Assembly (NCBI GenBank): GCA_946408995.1
Contig: CAMJUL010000009.1
Location: 1-64,000 of the forward strand
Reading direction: 5' to 3'
Length of the DNA stretch: 64,000 nt
Source: an uncultured Clostridia bacterium
Lineage (GTDB): Bacteria; Bacillota; Clostridia; Christensenellales; Aristaeellaceae
The position numbers and the translations under genes are program-made. The notes under the pieces were generated by a model. The model was not told where the DNA came from, searched no databases, and was given only the letters and a program-made list of their open reading frames with translations. This document shows, piece after piece, positions 48,214 through 57,864 of this stretch. The number at the start of each line of letters is the position of its first letter. The first letter of the stretch is position 1.

Positions 48214-50013
48214 ATGATTTGTCCCCAGTGTGGAAACATCGTTCCCGATTCCCATGGCGTATGCAGCGAATGCGGCATGATCCTCCGGTCCCAGGACAAG
48301 GGCACCGGCGCAGCCGCCATCCGCCAGGGCAGAAGTGGCTCCGAAGGTGTCCGGGCCGACCGCGGCTCCGCATATTCATCCACCGTTTTTGTTTCCCGCC
48401 CCGCCGCGTCCTCCGGCCCGGAAACCAAAGAGGCCCCCTCTGAGCCCGCTTTGGAGACCCGGAAAGGCCGCCGCGCCGGAAAACCCCATAAAGTCCGCAG
48501 ATTCATGATCAACTGGGCCCTGGTCTGGACCGTCGTCCTTGTCCTGCTCCTGCTGGCCGCAGGCTCCGCATATGTCTATCTGCGGGCCAGCGACGCGGGA
48601 CAGTTGGTGCTTGCGCGCCTCGGCTACGACGCCAACGCCGAGGCCCTCTGGGCGCTCGGAACCGAATATTTGGATCAGGGCTATATCGAAAGAGCCATCA
48701 TGAGCTATGAAAGCGCGTATGATCTGGATCCCAACAGGGAGGACATCTATTCCAAACTTCTGATGCTGGGAGAAGCCTACGAAGCCGGCGGGTATTACAG
48801 CAAAGCGGAAGAATTGTATACCACCATGTACAAAACCATCGATCCCCACAACGTAACCGCTTACCGGCTGGTGGCAAGCCTTCTCACATCCCAAAACCGG
48901 AACATGGAGCTGTCCAGCTTCCTTAAAATGGCTTATGATGCCACAGGCGATTCCAGTTTCTCCCGTCAGCGGGAAGAGCTGGTTCCCGCTGCCCCTACCG
49001 CTACCCTTGCGGCAGGCAAGTATCAATTGAGCATGAAGGACAACGAGCAGTACAAGACCGTGGATCTGGTTTCCGCGGAAGGCTACGACATCTATTACCT
49101 GCTGGACGGAGAACTGGGATCAGTCCTTCCGGAGGACGGGACCCTGTTTGAAAAGCCCATTGAGCTTAAGGAAGGATATCACACCCTCCGGGCAGTCGCC
49201 CTGTCCAGCGAGCTCGTCAGCGACGAAATGTCTACCACCTACACCATCACCTCGCCTGTCCCCCTGTCCCCCAAGCTTTCCCTTGCTCCCGGCACCTATG
49301 AAACCAAACAGCGCGTCTGGATCCGGTATTACGGGGATGACGCGGATTCCGTAACCATTTATTATACCATCGACGGACTGTCCCCCACCTCCAATTCCCC
49401 CATTTACACAGGTGAGCCGGTTCTCCTTCCCGGCGGAAGGATCCATGTCAAGGCGGTTGCTGTCAATTCCTACCGGAAGGTCAGCAATGAAATGGACGTT
49501 GAATTGAAAATCAACATTCCTTTCAAACGGTATTACAACCCCAGCGACACCTGCGGCGATTTCGTCATGCTGCAGACCACCCGCGAGACCTTTATCAAGC
49601 GGTACGGCCAGCCCCTCGTCGAGGAAGACATCGTGGATCCCATCGCCCTTCGGTGCATCCGTCTGACCTACGAATGGGGATACGCCAAGTTCATGACCTC
49701 CAGCAACGGCTTTGTTATCTATGATTTCCAGACCAGCTCTTCCTCCTTCACCGGCCCCAGAAGCACCAAAGTCGGCCAGAGCCTTTCCGATATCACGGAC
49801 AAGTTCCGGGATATGGGCCAGGATTACAATCAGAATGGGGACCGCAGCATCTATTGGGACGACGCGGAAGGATACGCCAAGCTTTACAAGATCGACAATC
49901 ATAACAGCCGGCTGGATTACGTCTATTACACCGAGGACGACGGTACGGTCACGCTCAGTTATTCCCTGACGGACCGCGCGGTCACCCAGATCCGGGTACA
50001 GTACCACAACTGA
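48214..50013 (+). CDS. Zinc-ribbon, TM, TPR and chitobiase/beta-hexosaminidase C-terminal-like (CHB_HEX_C) domain protein
   Basis: MICPQCGNIVPDSHGVCSECGMIL; TM INWALVWTVVLVLLLLAAGSAYVYL; TPR ALGTEYLDQGYIERAIMSYESAYDLDPN; VTIYYTIDGLSPTSNSPIYTGEPVLLPGGRIHVKAVAVNSYRKVS. Confidence 0.8.
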   Translation: MICPQCGNIVPDSHGVCSECGMILRSQDKGTGAAAIRQGRSGSEGVRADRGSAYSSTVFVSRPAASSGPETKEAPSEPALETRKGRRAGKPHKVRRFMINWALVWTVVLVLLLLAAGSAYVYLRASDAGQLVLARLGYDANAEALWALGTEYLDQGYIERAIMSYESAYDLDPNREDIYSKLLMLGEAYEAGGYYSKAEELYTTMYKTIDPHNVTAYRLVASLLTSQNRNMELSSFLKMAYDATGDSSFSRQREELVPAAPTATLAAGKYQLSMKDNEQYKTVDLVSAEGYDIYYLLDGELGSVLPEDGTLFEKPIELKEGYHTLRAVALSSELVSDEMSTTYTITSPVPLSPKLSLAPGTYETKQRVWIRYYGDDADSVTIYYTIDGLSPTSNSPIYTGEPVLLPGGRIHVKAVAVNSYRKVSNEMDVELKINIPFKRYYNPSDTCGDFVMLQTTRETFIKRYGQPLVEEDIVDPIALRCIRLTYEWGYAKFMTSSNGFVIYDFQTSSSSFTGPRSTKVGQSLSDITDKFRDMGQDYNQNGDRSIYWDDAEGYAKLYKIDNHNSRLDYVYYTEDDGTVTLSYSLTDRAVTQIRVQYHN

Positions 50014-50039
50014 GCATTTTTCTTGAAGGGAACGGGTTT

Positions 50040-51419
50040 ATGCGCAAAAATGAAATGGACATGACCAGCGGCAAGATCTGGCCCAAAATGCTTTCCTTTG
50101 TTTTGCCGCTGGCCCTTTCAAGCCTTTTGCAGCTTCTGTTCAATGCCGCCGACCTGATCGTCATCGGCAATTATGCCGGCGCCTCCGCCCTGGCCGCCGT
50201 CGGAACCACCGGGGCCCTGATCAATCTGATCGTCAACATCTTTCTGGGGCTTTCCGTGGGGGCCAACGTGCTGGTCGCCCGTTCCTGGGGGGCAGGCAAC
50301 AAGGGCGGCGTCTCCAAGGCTGTGCACACTTCCATTCTTACTGCCCTCCTGGGCGGGATCCTCTTTAGCGTCCTCGGGATCGTGCTTTGCAGGCCTCTGC
50401 TTGAGATGATGAACATCGAAGGGGAGGTGCTTGATAAGGCCTCGGTGTACATGCGCATTTATTTTGCCGGTCTCCCCGTGATCGGACTGTATAATTACGG
50501 CTCCGCCATCCTCCGCGCGGTGGGCGATACCCGCAGGCCCCTGGTGTTTCTGAGCATCGCAGGCGTTCTGAATGTTTTGATGAATCTGTTCTTTGTGATC
50601 GTCCTGAAAATGGACGTGGACGGGGTCGCCCTTGCCACGATCCTTTCCCAATGTGTTTCCACCTGCCTTGTCCTGCTGACGCTGCTGCGCACCACAGAAG
50701 CCTACCGTCTGGACCCGAAAAAGCTTTCGCTGGATCCCTTCTGTTTCAGGGAGCTCGTCCGCATCGGCGTTCCTGCGGGCGTTCAGGGAATGTGCTTTTC
50801 GATCTCCAATGTCATCATACAGTCCACCGTCAACTCCTTCGGGGATTATGCCACCGCCGGAAACGCCGCCGCAGGCAACATCGAAGGCTTTGTATATGTG
50901 CTGATGAACGCCTTCCATCAGGCCTGCCTCGCCTTTACTGGCCAAAACATGGGCGCCAGAAAATACGAACGGATCGACCGGATCCTGCTGACTGCCCTCG
51001 GCTGGCAGTTCGCCATCGCTTTCACGGTCAGCTATCTGGTGTATCTTTTCCGTCATACCCTGCTGGGCATTTATATCAACGAGTCGGATACGCAGGCCAT
51101 TCAATATGGCATGATGCGCATGCAGGTTTACATGCGGGCCTATTTTATTTGCGGATTCATGGACATCTTCTCCGGCATGCTACGCGGCATGGGCTACTCC
51201 CTGAGCCCGACCCTGATCGTGCTCTTTGGCACCTGTCTGCTCCGGGTGGCCTGGGTCTTCCTGGTCTTCCCCGCTTATAAAACCCTGACCTGCCTGTACT
51301 GGTCCTACCCCGTTTCCTGGACCTTCACCGCCCTGATCCAGGCCGTCTTTTACATCACCCACCGAAAGGCCGCCTTCAGGCGCAGCGAAGCGTTCTGGGC
51401 CACAGAAAACGCGTCCTGA
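50040..51419 (+). CDS. MATE-family efflux transporter
   Basis: 12-TM pattern; ADLIVIGNYAGASALAAVGTTGALINLIVNIFLGLSVGANVLVARSWGAGNK. Confidence 0.92.
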   Translation: MRKNEMDMTSGKIWPKMLSFVLPLALSSLLQLLFNAADLIVIGNYAGASALAAVGTTGALINLIVNIFLGLSVGANVLVARSWGAGNKGGVSKAVHTSILTALLGGILFSVLGIVLCRPLLEMMNIEGEVLDKASVYMRIYFAGLPVIGLYNYGSAILRAVGDTRRPLVFLSIAGVLNVLMNLFFVIVLKMDVDGVALATILSQCVSTCLVLLTLLRTTEAYRLDPKKLSLDPFCFRELVRIGVPAGVQGMCFSISNVIIQSTVNSFGDYATAGNAAAGNIEGFVYVLMNAFHQACLAFTGQNMGARKYERIDRILLTALGWQFAIAFTVSYLVYLFRHTLLGIYINESDTQAIQYGMMRMQVYMRAYFICGFMDIFSGMLRGMGYSLSPTLIVLFGTCLLRVAWVFLVFPAYKTLTCLYWSYPVSWTFTALIQAVFYITHRKAAFRRSEAFWATENAS

Positions 51420-51514
51420 TCCTGGAAGGTCATGCGTCCTTCAAAAGACATTTGCCATTTTCACGCAATCATGGTAATATGACTTGTTGTATCCTTTAAA
51501 AGTAGGTGATTGCA

Positions 51515-53281
51515 ATGGATATGCGTTCAACAATTGCAGAGCTGGTGGAAAAAGCCATCCGGAAGGCGTTTCCCGATGCCGAACTCCAGGAATCGGTCGG
51601 CGGCTTTCTGGAAGTTCCCCCGGATCGGAAAATGGGGGATTTCGCTTTCCCGTGTTTCCGTCTGAGCAAAACGCTGAAAATGGCCCCGCCTCTCATCGCC
51701 CAAAGGCTGGCCGAAGCCATCGACGAGCCCGGGACCGCAAAGGCTGTGTGCGCCGGCGGGTATCTGAACTTTTTCTTCAACAGGGAAAATTTTGCGCGCG
51801 AAACCCTGGCGGCCATCTTGTCCGCTCCCGAAAAATGGGGCAGCAGCAATGAGGGCCTCGGCAAAACCGTATGCATGGATTATTCCTCCATCAACATTGC
51901 CAAGCGTTTCCATATCGGGCATCTAAGCACCACCGTCATCGGCAATTCCCTGATGCGGATCTACCGTTTTCTCGGCTGGAACACCGTCAGCATCAATCAT
52001 CTTGGGGACTGGGGGACCCAGTTCGGCAAAATGATCTGTGCCTACAAGCATTGGGGGGACAAAGAGACCGTCGAAAAAGGCGGCGTGGATGAAATGACCC
52101 GGCTGTATGTCCGCTTCGGTGTCGAGGCCAGGAACGATCCCTCGCTGGAGGATGAGGGCCGGGCCTGGTTCAAGCGGATCGAGGACGGGGATCCTGAGGC
52201 GCTGGAGATCTTTCACTGGTTCAAGGATGTGACCCTGAAGGATGCCATGCGTGTCTATGATATCCTGGATGTGCATTTTGACAGTTATGCTGGGGAGAGC
52301 TTCTATAATGACAAGATGCAGCCCGTGATCGACGAGCTGAAGGCCAAAAACCTGCTTCAGCAAAGCGAAGGGGCCTGGGTCGTGGACCTGAGCGAGGATA
52401 AGATGCCCCCCTGCCTGATCCTGAAACAGGACGGCGCAACACTCTATGCCACCCGGGACCTGGCGGCAGCGATATACCGGCAGGATACTTATCATTTCAA
52501 TAAAAGCCTCTATGTCGTCGCCTATCAGCAGGACCTTCACTTCCGGCAGGTATTCCGTGTGCTGGAGAAAATGGGGTATCCCTGGGCAAAGGACTGCGTG
52601 CACGTATCCTTTGGCATGGTGAGTCTCGGCGGCGAAGCGCTCTCCACCCGGGACGGCGTGATCGTCTACCTGGACGACCTGCTGAATCAGGCCATTCAAA
52701 AGGCCCGGGCCATCATTGAGGAGAAATCCCCCAATCTTGAGCAAAAAGAAGAGATCGCCCGGCAGATCGGCGTCGGCGCCGTGATCTATTCCACCCTGCA
52801 GAACAACCGGATCAAGGATATTGATTATCCCTGTGACAAGATCCCCTACGTGGACGAAGACGGGACTCCCCGGGTCAAATATGAGATCAACTGGGAAAAA
52901 GCGCTCAACTTCGACGGGGAAACAGGGCCCTATGTCCAGTACACGCACGCCCGGTGCTGCAGCGTCCTGCGCAAGGCGCCCGAGATCCTGGCGGAACCGG
53001 ACTACAGCGGACTCTGCGATGACGATTCCCAATACCTGCTCCGGCTTCTGGGCATGTTCCCGGAGGCTGTGGCGGATGCCTGCGACAAGGATGAACCCAG
53101 CCTGGTCACACGAGCGGTCACGGAGATCGCCAAGGCGTTCAACAAATTCTATTACGAGAACCGTATCCTTGACGATCAGCCGGCGGTGCTCGCCGCCCGT
53201 GTGGCTTTGACCAGGGCCAGCGCGGCTGTGATCAAAACCGGTCTGTCCCTGATTGGCCTGGAAGCGCCGGAGAGGATGTAA
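51515..53281 (+). CDS. argS: Arginine--tRNA ligase
   Basis: RFHIGHLSTTVIGNSL (HIGH), FGMVSLGGEALSTRDG (KMSK-like), YVQYTHARCCSVLRKA. Confidence 0.95.
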   Translation: MDMRSTIAELVEKAIRKAFPDAELQESVGGFLEVPPDRKMGDFAFPCFRLSKTLKMAPPLIAQRLAEAIDEPGTAKAVCAGGYLNFFFNRENFARETLAAILSAPEKWGSSNEGLGKTVCMDYSSINIAKRFHIGHLSTTVIGNSLMRIYRFLGWNTVSINHLGDWGTQFGKMICAYKHWGDKETVEKGGVDEMTRLYVRFGVEARNDPSLEDEGRAWFKRIEDGDPEALEIFHWFKDVTLKDAMRVYDILDVHFDSYAGESFYNDKMQPVIDELKAKNLLQQSEGAWVVDLSEDKMPPCLILKQDGATLYATRDLAAAIYRQDTYHFNKSLYVVAYQQDLHFRQVFRVLEKMGYPWAKDCVHVSFGMVSLGGEALSTRDGVIVYLDDLLNQAIQKARAIIEEKSPNLEQKEEIARQIGVGAVIYSTLQNNRIKDIDYPCDKIPYVDEDGTPRVKYEINWEKALNFDGETGPYVQYTHARCCSVLRKAPEILAEPDYSGLCDDDSQYLLRLLGMFPEAVADACDKDEPSLVTRAVTEIAKAFNKFYYENRILDDQPAVLAARVALTRASAAVIKTGLSLIGLEAPERM

Positions 53282-53284
53282 AGT

Positions 53285-54118
53285 ATGCATTTTACGAAGA
53301 TGCAGGGAATCGGAAACGATTATATCTATGTCAATTGCTTTGAGGAGAATGTTCAGGACCCCGAAGCGCTGAGCCTGGTGATGTCCAAACCGCATTTTGG
53401 CGTATCATCGGACGGTCTGGTCCTGATCGAACCCAGCGACGGCGCTGACTTTGGCATGCGTATCTTCAACAGCGACGGCTCCGAGGCGGAGATGTGCGGA
53501 AACGCCCTGCGCTGTATCGGGAAATATGTCTTCGAAAAAGGACTGACAGACAAGACCGACCTGGTGATCGCCACCAAATCCGGTCTTCGTCCCATTCAGC
53601 TTCAGGTGGAAAACGGCAAAGTCACCCGTGTCATGGTGGATATGGGGACGCCGGAATTAAATCCCCGGCTGATTCCGGTCGCCCTTCCGGGCGAGATCGT
53701 CCTGCGCCATCGTCTTCAGATCATGGGACAAACCCACTTTATCACCTGTGTCAGCATGGGAAATCCCCACGCGGTCCTGTTTGTCCGGGATCCGGAAGTG
53801 CTGGACCTGGGCGTACTCGGCCCCATGATCGAGCATCATCCGCTGTTTCCGCATCGGACCAACGTTGAATTCGTAAGAGTCATCTCCAAGGAGATCCTTC
53901 AGATGCGGGTTTGGGAACGCGGCGCCGGCGAGACCCTCGCCTGCGGAAGCGGCGCCTGTGCCGCCCTGGTCGCAGCCGTCCTCTGCGGGCTCAGCAGCCG
54001 GAAGGTATCCATGAAGCTGGTGGGCGGCAATCTCAATCTGTATTGGAATCCGGATGACAACCACGTTTATCAGACCGGCCCGGCGGAATTCGTCTTCGAA
54101 GGCGAATGGCAGGCTTAA
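53285..54118 (+). CDS. dapF: Diaminopimelate epimerase
   Basis: FTKMQGIGNDYIYVN, MCGNALRCIGKYV, ERGAGETLACGSGACAALVA. Confidence 0.96.
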   Translation: MHFTKMQGIGNDYIYVNCFEENVQDPEALSLVMSKPHFGVSSDGLVLIEPSDGADFGMRIFNSDGSEAEMCGNALRCIGKYVFEKGLTDKTDLVIATKSGLRPIQLQVENGKVTRVMVDMGTPELNPRLIPVALPGEIVLRHRLQIMGQTHFITCVSMGNPHAVLFVRDPEVLDLGVLGPMIEHHPLFPHRTNVEFVRVISKEILQMRVWERGAGETLACGSGACAALVAAVLCGLSSRKVSMKLVGGNLNLYWNPDDNHVYQTGPAEFVFEGEWQA

Positions 54119-54148
54119 CCGTCCCGCTGCGGACAAAAGGAGGTTCCC

Positions 54149-55432
54149 ATGGTTCAGGCTATTGTCGGCGCAAATTGGGGCGATGAGGGAAAAGGCAAAA
54201 TCACCGACATGCTCGCCCAGTGCAGTGATATCGTGATCCGCTTTCAGGGGGGAGCGAACGCGGGCCATACCATCATCAATGAGTACGGCAAGTTTGCGCT
54301 CCATCTTCTTCCGAGCGGCGTATTCAGCAGCCGTACCGTCAACGTGATCGGTCCCGGCGTGGCCCTGGACATTGAAGAACTGCTCGAGGAATTGGAGACC
54401 CTGAAAAGCAGGAATGTTCCCGAGCCTCAGATCCTGATCAGTGACCGCGCCCAGGTCATGATGCGCTATCACGTTCTTTTTGACGTTCTTGAGGAAAAGC
54501 GGCTTGGCAAAAACAGCTTTGGCTCCACCAAATCCGGTATCGCCCCCTTCTACGGGGACAAATACATGAAGATCGGCCTGCAGGTCAATCATCTTTTTGA
54601 CAAGGCGGTCCTTCGCAGCCGGCTTGAGCGGGCCGCGGAAATCAAAAATGCCATGCTGGTCCACCTCTATCAGGAATCGCCCTTGGATATCGATGCCCTG
54701 ACGGAGACCTATTTTGCCCTTGGGCAGCGGATCCGCTCCATGGTCTGTGATACCGCGGTCTACCTTCACAAGGCGCTGAAGGAGAACAAGATCATCCTCC
54801 TAGAGGGGCAGCTTGGGACCCTTCGCGACCCGGATCACGGCATTTTCCCCTTCACCACTTCCTCCTCTCCCCTGGCCGGTTACGGGACCGTAGGGGCCGG
54901 ACTGCCTCCCACAGCATTTGAACGCATCATCGCCGTCACCAAGGCCTATTCCAGCTGCGTCGGCGCTGGGCCTTTTGTGACCGAGCTTTTCGGAGATGAG
55001 GCGGAGGAGCTTCGCAGGCGCGGCGGGGACGCGGGTGAATATGGCGCGAAGACCGGCCGTCCAAGACGGGTGGGCTGGTTTGACGCGGTAGCGACCCGTT
55101 ACGGCTGCCTGATGCAGGGAGCCACGGAATGCGTCATGACCAACCTGGATGTGCTGGGGTATCTGGACGAAATCAAAGTCTGCACGGGATATGAGGTGGA
55201 CGGCCGTGTCCTGAAGGACTTCCCGGTCACCCGCCTTGTCGAAAAAGCCCGTCCGGTATACGTGTCTCTCCCCGGATGGAAGGAAGACATCCGCGGCATT
55301 TCCTCCTACGCTGCACTGCCGGAAAACTGCAGACGATACATTGATTTTATTGAAAAGGAAATCGACTGCCCCATTTCCATGATCAGCAACGGTCCCAAAC
55401 GGGAGGAGATCATCCAGCGTCCCTTATCCTGA
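54149..55432 (+). CDS. purA: Adenylosuccinate synthase
   Basis: VGANWGDEGKGKITDMLA, FQGGANAGHTI, LLEGQLGTLRDPDHGIFPFTTSSSP. Confidence 0.96.
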   Translation: MVQAIVGANWGDEGKGKITDMLAQCSDIVIRFQGGANAGHTIINEYGKFALHLLPSGVFSSRTVNVIGPGVALDIEELLEELETLKSRNVPEPQILISDRAQVMMRYHVLFDVLEEKRLGKNSFGSTKSGIAPFYGDKYMKIGLQVNHLFDKAVLRSRLERAAEIKNAMLVHLYQESPLDIDALTETYFALGQRIRSMVCDTAVYLHKALKENKIILLEGQLGTLRDPDHGIFPFTTSSSPLAGYGTVGAGLPPTAFERIIAVTKAYSSCVGAGPFVTELFGDEAEELRRRGGDAGEYGAKTGRPRRVGWFDAVATRYGCLMQGATECVMTNLDVLGYLDEIKVCTGYEVDGRVLKDFPVTRLVEKARPVYVSLPGWKEDIRGISSYAALPENCRRYIDFIEKEIDCPISMISNGPKREEIIQRPLS

Positions 55433-55471
55433 TCCTTTTGCCCCATTTCATTTTCAGTCCCGGAGGATTTC

Positions 55472-57772
55472 ATGCGCAAGGTTATCTGTTTCTTCGTGCT
55501 TATGCTGACGCTCCTTTGCGCACAGGGGCATGCCGAGGTAACCCTTCAGATCGAAACCGATTCCGTCTCCCTGGGACAAACCGTCCTCTTTTCGGTTTCC
55601 GGCACCTCCGCGGAGGTCATGTATGACGTGTATCAGGAAGGCCAGCTGCTGTTCAGAAGCGGCTTTACGGCTGAAAAGCAGGGGGCCTACCTCCCGAAAG
55701 CCAGCGGGACCTATCGCATTCGCGCCACGGAACGCTCCACCGGGGCCTCCGCGGAAGCAGTCTTTCAGGTGACAGGCCCTCTTTCGGTCTCAGAGACCGC
55801 GTCCGCGGGAACGGCACTGGTGGGTGAGACCGTCCACTATACCGCATCCGTGCAGGGCGGCTCGAAGCCCTACCGCTATACTTTCTCCGTACTGAACGGG
55901 AACACGCGTTTCTTTGCCCAGAACAGCAATGAGCCTTCCTTTTCCTATTTGTGTGAAAAGGAGGGTTCTTTTACCGTCGAATGCACGGTCACCGATTCCC
56001 AGGGCGCTGCCGCCAGCGCAAGCACGGCCCTTTCCGTAGCCCGACAGAAGCAGGAGATCTCCGTCCTCCCCGATTCCGTAGGCGCTTTCCCGCTCTATGG
56101 CGGGGTCCGGGCCTATACGGTTCAGGCCACTGGCTTCTGGACGGTCGAATGTAACAGCGATGCGGTCACCCTCTCCAGGGACAGCGGCATGAACGGAGAC
56201 ATCCTTTACGCGGCCGTGCGTCCCGGACTTGAGGCCCCCGAGCGGGCGGTCCTGACCTTTACCTGCGGAGACAGTCAATGCGTGGAGACCCTTTCCCGTC
56301 TGACAGGAGACGGCGTGGAACGGGAGGTCCATCTTACCAACGTGGATTTTCGCATAACCATTGACGGCTCTCCCCTCTGTGTTTGGGAAAATGCCTTCCA
56401 GACCAGGGAGTTCGCCGTTATCAGCACCACATCCTGGCAAGGCTTCTCAAATGTGGATTGGATCGACTTCATCCCGACCGCGGACGGAAATCTGTCCGTC
56501 ACAGTGGACGATCCTGTGAGTATCCCAAGGACCGGCTATGTATACATCTGCAATGAGGAAAGCGGCGCTTATCTGTCCGTGACCCAATCCGCTTCCGCTC
56601 AGGGCCCTGTCATTGAAGACGTCCTACTTCCTGAGCTGTCCTCCCTGGACCTCTCGGAGGCCATTCCTGCGGAAGTGCACCTGAGCGCCCCGGCGGACCG
56701 GATCCTGGTCCACAACGGATTCAGCCCGGAGCCTTTGACCGTGTCCTACCCCAACGATCAGATCGCCGGAAACGTCTGGCTGGTGACCGTCCCCGCTTCC
56801 CAAACCGACGCCCTTTATTTTGCAGCCGAAAAAGACGGTGTTCCCGGGCCCTGGCACAGGGAAACGCTTGTCAGGACGCAAACCGTTACCACCCCCGCGT
56901 TTGCCTGCGAAGCTGCCGAGGCTTTTCTGGCGGAAGACGATGCCGTTTCCATCAAGGTCCGGGTCACAGAGAGCGTCCGCAACATCCGTTTGATCAATTC
57001 CCAGGAGGTGACAACGGGCAACGTTTCCATCAGTTCAGCCGATTATGTGGACCGCTATCTGGACGCCGACAACCACGGCAGGGAAGCGGAATGGACTTTT
57101 TCTGTCCCCTCCGGTTCTGTCCCGGCCTACCTGCAAATCAATGACACGCAAATCCCTGTGCGCCTGACCCCCAAGCCCGCCGAACAGCTGCCCAAATACA
57201 ACCAGTTTGACGGCAGCTGGGCCAAGGTCCGTTACCGCCACAGTGACCTGCAGACATCCGGATGCGCCATTTTTGCCCTGGCAAACGCCCTCCCCCGCCT
57301 CGGTTTTACAGGAAAGGAGATCTCTCCCGCCGCGCTGGCGGACAAATACGCCTTCTGTCTTGTGGAAGGCGGGACCCTGAATTCCACGCTGGTCGGAAAT
57401 GCCGCAAAGAACTTTGGTTTCCGCACCCGGTATGATCTCTATGACGATCCGGAACAGGTCCGTGCCTTTTTCTCGCAGGGTGCGGTTTTCTCCTTCAGCG
57501 TGGTGAAAGGACACATCGCCCTCGCGGACTCCATGACCGATGACGGGATCTATGTGCACGTTACCGACAGCGCTCTCAGTGCCACATTCTCCAGGAAAGG
57601 AGACACCCCCGTCTACATTGAGCAGGACGGTACCTTCCAGCCGGTTTCCTCCCCAGCCCAGATCCCTGGCGCAGTCTATTATATCGAAACCGACGCCTGG
57701 TCCGGCGGGGAATATTACCTGTCCATGGACTATGCGCTCAAACGGGGGCTCCGGCTGATCCTCAGGAAATAA
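55472..57772 (+). CDS. Secreted multidomain protein: Ig/PKD-like and BACON-like regions with C-terminal C39-like cysteine peptidase domain
   Basis: Signal peptide; PYRYTFSVLNGN...FTVECTVTDSQGAA; SWQGFSNVDWIDFIPTADGNLSVTVDD; YNQFDGSWAKVRYRHSDLQTSGCAIFALANALPRLG ... GHIALADSMTDDGIYVHVTDS. Confidence 0.7.
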   Translation: MRKVICFFVLMLTLLCAQGHAEVTLQIETDSVSLGQTVLFSVSGTSAEVMYDVYQEGQLLFRSGFTAEKQGAYLPKASGTYRIRATERSTGASAEAVFQVTGPLSVSETASAGTALVGETVHYTASVQGGSKPYRYTFSVLNGNTRFFAQNSNEPSFSYLCEKEGSFTVECTVTDSQGAAASASTALSVARQKQEISVLPDSVGAFPLYGGVRAYTVQATGFWTVECNSDAVTLSRDSGMNGDILYAAVRPGLEAPERAVLTFTCGDSQCVETLSRLTGDGVEREVHLTNVDFRITIDGSPLCVWENAFQTREFAVISTTSWQGFSNVDWIDFIPTADGNLSVTVDDPVSIPRTGYVYICNEESGAYLSVTQSASAQGPVIEDVLLPELSSLDLSEAIPAEVHLSAPADRILVHNGFSPEPLTVSYPNDQIAGNVWLVTVPASQTDALYFAAEKDGVPGPWHRETLVRTQTVTTPAFACEAAEAFLAEDDAVSIKVRVTESVRNIRLINSQEVTTGNVSISSADYVDRYLDADNHGREAEWTFSVPSGSVPAYLQINDTQIPVRLTPKPAEQLPKYNQFDGSWAKVRYRHSDLQTSGCAIFALANALPRLGFTGKEISPAALADKYAFCLVEGGTLNSTLVGNAAKNFGFRTRYDLYDDPEQVRAFFSQGAVFSFSVVKGHIALADSMTDDGIYVHVTDSALSATFSRKGDTPVYIEQDGTFQPVSSPAQIPGAVYYIETDAWSGGEYYLSMDYALKRGLRLILRK

Positions 57773-57799
57773 GAGGCGTCTGTCCCTGTGTGGGTCAAG

Positions 57800-57840
57800 T
57801 TCAAAAAGCTGCGGCTCGTAATGAACCGCAGCTTTTTGAA
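57800..57840. terminator. Bidirectional terminator
   Basis: TTCAAAAAGCTGCGG ... CCGCAGCTTTTTGAA, 15 bp perfect inverted repeat. Confidence 0.88.
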
Positions 57841-57864
57841 TGAACGAAACTCTTTGTTTCACCG

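Noticed and set aside
46887-48512. Minus-strand 541 aa ORF over the TPR/HEAT-like genes
   Set aside because: Shadow ORF; the plus-strand genes are tightly packed with overlapping starts and stops.
51923-53395. Minus-strand 490 aa ORF over argS
   Set aside because: Shadow of argS.
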